DNA of 17,545 nt, taken from assembly GCA_964442745.1 (NCBI GenBank), contig CAYUAI010000082.1, forward strand, positions 1-17,545, given 5' to 3'. Below, one piece after another: positions 16,372 through 17,545 of the stretch. Under the pieces are notes generated by a model. It saw only the letters and a program-made list of their open reading frames with translations, made no database searches and had not been told where the DNA came from. The translations under genes and the position numbers were made by a program. Origin of the DNA: CAYUAI01 sp964442745. Its GTDB lineage: Bacteria > Pseudomonadota > Gammaproteobacteria > S012-40. Position 1 is the first letter of the stretch; every line of letters starts with the position of its first letter.

Positions 16372-16425
16372 GTGTGGATAAGCTGGTGGGTAACGTCTTA
16401 GCATTATCCCTCAGCTTATCCACAC
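16372..16425. repeat. 14-bp perfect inverted repeat containing two DnaA boxes
   Basis: GTGTGGATAAGCTG (16372-16385) and CAGCTTATCCACAC (16412-16425) are perfectly complementary around a 26-nt interior. Each arm contains the consensus DnaA box TTATCCACA (16416-16424 on +, 16373-16381 on -), facing each other. It lies between two transposase remnants. It could be a DnaA-binding site, the trace of an origin on a lost mobile element, a transposon end, or a chance palindrome. Confidence 0.6.
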
Positions 16426-16465
16426 GTTCCGCAGGAAAATCATGTTTTGTCAAGACTGACTTTGG

Positions 16466-16708
16466 CTAAGGTTGGTCAGAGGTTGGTTTGTGTGAAGCTT
16501 GTTTGTTGCTTTTTTTGCCACGGTGTTTGGAGGTCAACCCTGTCACACCTTCCTTCTGGTACCTTTTCTGTCATTGCCTGACCTGACGGGTTGACAAGCT
16601 CAGCTTGGTGGCGGCGCTTTGTTGGCTGATGTGCTTTGATTCCAATAACTTGATGACCTCAAGTCGGTCTATTTCCTGATAACTCAATATGAACGCCCCT
16701 TTGATCAA
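16466..16708 (-). pseudogene. N-terminal remnant of a helix-turn-helix transposase (ISNCY-like)
   Basis: Beginning at a TTG (16708) preceded by AAGGAGG, the frame encodes a typical transposase N-terminus: YQEIDRLEVIKLLESKHISQ, then AATKLSLSTRQVRQ, a TGA stop (16571-16573), and in the same frame KRYQKEGVTGLTSKHRGKKSN. This matches the LGLSTRQVRR..KRYREEG..GL.S..RG..SN opening of ISNCY/IS1202-like transposases that I know. The frame ends with TAG at 16466-16468. The catalytic domain is absent. Beyond the TAG the same frame stays open to 16244, but I cannot match that part to a transposase. The IS-end repeats just upstream (16731-16767) probably belong to this element. Confidence 0.7.
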
Positions 16709-16730
16709 TTATGCCTCCTTGGATATGACC

Positions 16731-16767
16731 CAAACCGGACATTTTAACTTTGCTCAAACCGGACATT
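16731..16767. repeat. paired 13-bp direct repeats, probable IS end
   Basis: CAAACCGGACATT occurs at 16731-16743 and again at 16755-16767, a 24-bp period. Read on the minus strand this is AATGTCCGGTTTG twice, just before the start of the helix-turn-helix transposase remnant. Repeated TGTCCGGTTT motifs are usual at the ends of such elements, where transposase binds. This marks the likely right boundary of that IS, next to the toxin-antitoxin operon. Confidence 0.6.
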
Positions 16768-16802
16768 ACAGCTTGGCTCCTACAATTTCAAAAAACTCCT
16801 TG

Positions 16803-16832
16803 CTATAGCGTACGGAAAAACGTACGCTATAG
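16803..16832. promoter_or_regulatory. palindromic operator of the yefM-yoeB operon
   Basis: CTATAGCGTACG (16803-16814) and CGTACGCTATAG (16821-16832) form a perfect 12-bp inverted repeat with an A-rich 6-nt centre, 18 nt before the antitoxin ATG. It contains two CGTACG hexamers, 12 bp centre to centre. In E. coli YefM binds two TGTACA-core palindromes with, as I recall, the same spacing, so this is a good candidate for autorepression by YefM/YoeB. TTGCTA at 16800-16805 may be the -35 box, which would put the promoter inside the operator. Confidence 0.7.
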
Positions 16833-16850
16833 GTATATTGGAGGTGTGAA

Positions 16851-17093
16851 ATGACAGTATTAAAAGCAACAGATGCACGGTCGAACCTTTATAACCTAAT
16901 TGATGAGACAGCTGAGTCTCACGAGCCTATTGTTATTACAGGAAAAAGAAATAATGCTGTGCTCATTTCGGAAAGTGATTGGAATGCAATAAATGAGACA
17001 CTTTATTTACTATCAGCTCCTGGTATGCGTGAATCTATTAAAGAGGGGCTTAAAGCGGATATCTCTGAATGTTCAAAGGATATTGATTGGTGA
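16851..17093 (+). CDS. yefM: YefM-type antitoxin (Phd/YefM family)
   Basis: An 80-residue antitoxin. The N-terminal Phd/YefM dimerisation and DNA-binding fold is recognisable: VLKATDARSNLYNLIDE, then EPIVITGKRNNAVLISESDW and INETLYLLSAPG. The C-terminal acidic part (about 58-80) should wrap around and block the YoeB toxin. The ATG is preceded by GGAGGT (16840-16845). The stop overlaps the toxin start (GTGA), giving tight coupling, and a palindromic operator lies 18 nt upstream. The operon appears intact although the DNA on both sides is decayed IS sequence. Confidence 0.92.
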   Translation: MTVLKATDARSNLYNLIDETAESHEPIVITGKRNNAVLISESDWNAINETLYLLSAPGMRESIKEGLKADISECSKDIDW

Positions 17094-17353
17094 GTTGGGA
17101 GATAGTCTATACAAAACAAGCCCAAAAAGATGCCAAAAAAGTCAGTCAGTTCGGCCTTAAAAGTAAGGCAAAAAAACTAATAGAAGTCGTACAAGAAAAT
17201 CCATTCCAAAATCCTCCACCCTATGAAAAACTAGTAGGCGACCTTGCTGGGGCCTATTCAAGAAGAATCAATATTCGACACCGGCTTGTGTATCAAGTGT
17301 ATGAGAAAGAAAAAATTGTAAAAATTATTCGCATGTGGACGCATTACGAATAG
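17090..17353 (+). CDS. yoeB: YoeB toxin, ribosome-dependent mRNA endonuclease
   Basis: Toxin of the Txe/YoeB family, 87 residues from GTG 17090. This start overlaps the antitoxin stop as GTGA and has AAAGGA 9 nt upstream; a TTG at 17087 would add one residue. YoeB binds the ribosome and cuts mRNA in the A site. Active-site residues known from E. coli are present: Glu46 (PPYEKLVGDL), Arg65 (NIRHRLVYQV), and the C-terminal His85-Tyr86 in MWTHYE. One residue (Glu) follows the Tyr, whereas the E. coli enzyme, as I recall, ends at Tyr84. The gene ends 10 nt before an IS3 transposase fragment. Confidence 0.93.
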   Translation: MSWEIVYTKQAQKDAKKVSQFGLKSKAKKLIEVVQENPFQNPPPYEKLVGDLAGAYSRRINIRHRLVYQVYEKEKIVKIIRMWTHYE

Positions 17354-17363
17354 TGAAATATAA

Positions 17364-17545
17364 CCAGTCGCTCAACAATCGCCTGACTCTTTTTTCGTTG
17401 ACTTCATGGCCTAACTGACACAAATATTCGGTCATTTTGTTGACCCCATCAAAGGGAGTAAGGGTGTACTGTTTATCCAGTCATCTCATAAACAATAGGT
17501 TCAAGTCACTCTCGCCGACCACTTGATAATAGAGGCTTGATCGAT
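17364..17545 (-). pseudogene. IS3-family OrfB transposase fragment
   Basis: Minus-strand frame entering from the right edge with RSSLYYQVVGESDLNLLFMR, then a TGA (17481-17483), then LDKQYTLTPFDGVNKMTEYL and LGHEVNEKRVRRLL. This is the HTH_21 region of IS3-family OrfB, whose usual form includes SLYYQ, ENL.LMR.IDE.Y, PFYG.R.M and GY.VN.KRVRRLM. The in-frame TGA falls between the conserved MR and ID positions. Similarity stops at 17364, before the DDE catalytic domain, directly beside the yoeB stop. It is therefore an inactive, truncated copy. The N-terminal part lies outside the window. Confidence 0.8.

Noticed and set aside
16244..16453. 69-codon minus-strand open frame between the transposase remnants
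   Set aside because: It crosses the DnaA-box palindrome and overlaps the plus-strand transposase remnant. It is in frame with the helix-turn-helix remnant but matches no transposase domain, so it was not called as a gene.

Overview
The window looks like a piece of a gammaproteobacterial chromosome. Its core genes are of proteobacterial type (ilvI-ilvH-ilvC, pssA, leuA, type-4 uracil-DNA glycosylase, rimI, sohB, aspS with an FmdB-type gene beside it, and a PBP7-like peptidase). Base composition is moderate. The AspRS carries residues typical of non-discriminating enzymes. I cannot name the genus. Both edges hold decayed mobile DNA.

Layout. Positions 1-655 hold a possible insertion-sequence end and a 5'-truncated metallo-beta-lactamase-fold pseudogene. 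Positions 946-1941 (+) encode an exported protein of unknown function. A long minus-strand block (11545 down to 2120) reads sohB, ilvI, ilvH, ilvC, psd-like, pssA, leuA, type-4 UDG, rimI. Many junctions are tight: ilvI/ilvH overlap by 1 nt, UDG/rimI by 4 nt, and psd/pssA, pssA/leuA and leuA/UDG lie 13-24 nt apart. Three larger spacers interrupt the block (10146-10510, 7570-7938, 6400-6552), each with inverted repeats. A small two-helix membrane protein (11792-12127, +) converges on the fmdB-aspS pair (-) at a shared terminator. A PBP7-like D-Ala-D-Ala endopeptidase (14905-15846, +) diverges from fmdB.

The right end (15858-17545) is a graveyard of mobile elements. It holds a DDE transposase with in-frame stops, a helix-turn-helix transposase start with a stop, paired IS-end repeats, and an IS3-family OrfB fragment. 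Between them sits an apparently intact YefM-YoeB toxin-antitoxin operon with a perfect palindromic operator.

How the genes work together. IlvI/IlvH and IlvC carry out the first two steps of branched-chain amino acid synthesis. LeuA diverts 2-ketoisovalerate to leucine. PssA makes phosphatidylserine. The psd-like protein next to it looks like a phosphatidylserine decarboxylase but has lost the residues that normally make that enzyme work.

I see no clearly new multi-gene system. The items most worth a second look are the psd-like protein without its catalytic residues, a perfect inverted repeat built on two consensus DnaA boxes, an Ile/Leu-containing candidate leader peptide before ilvI, and the toxin-antitoxin operon among the IS remnants.
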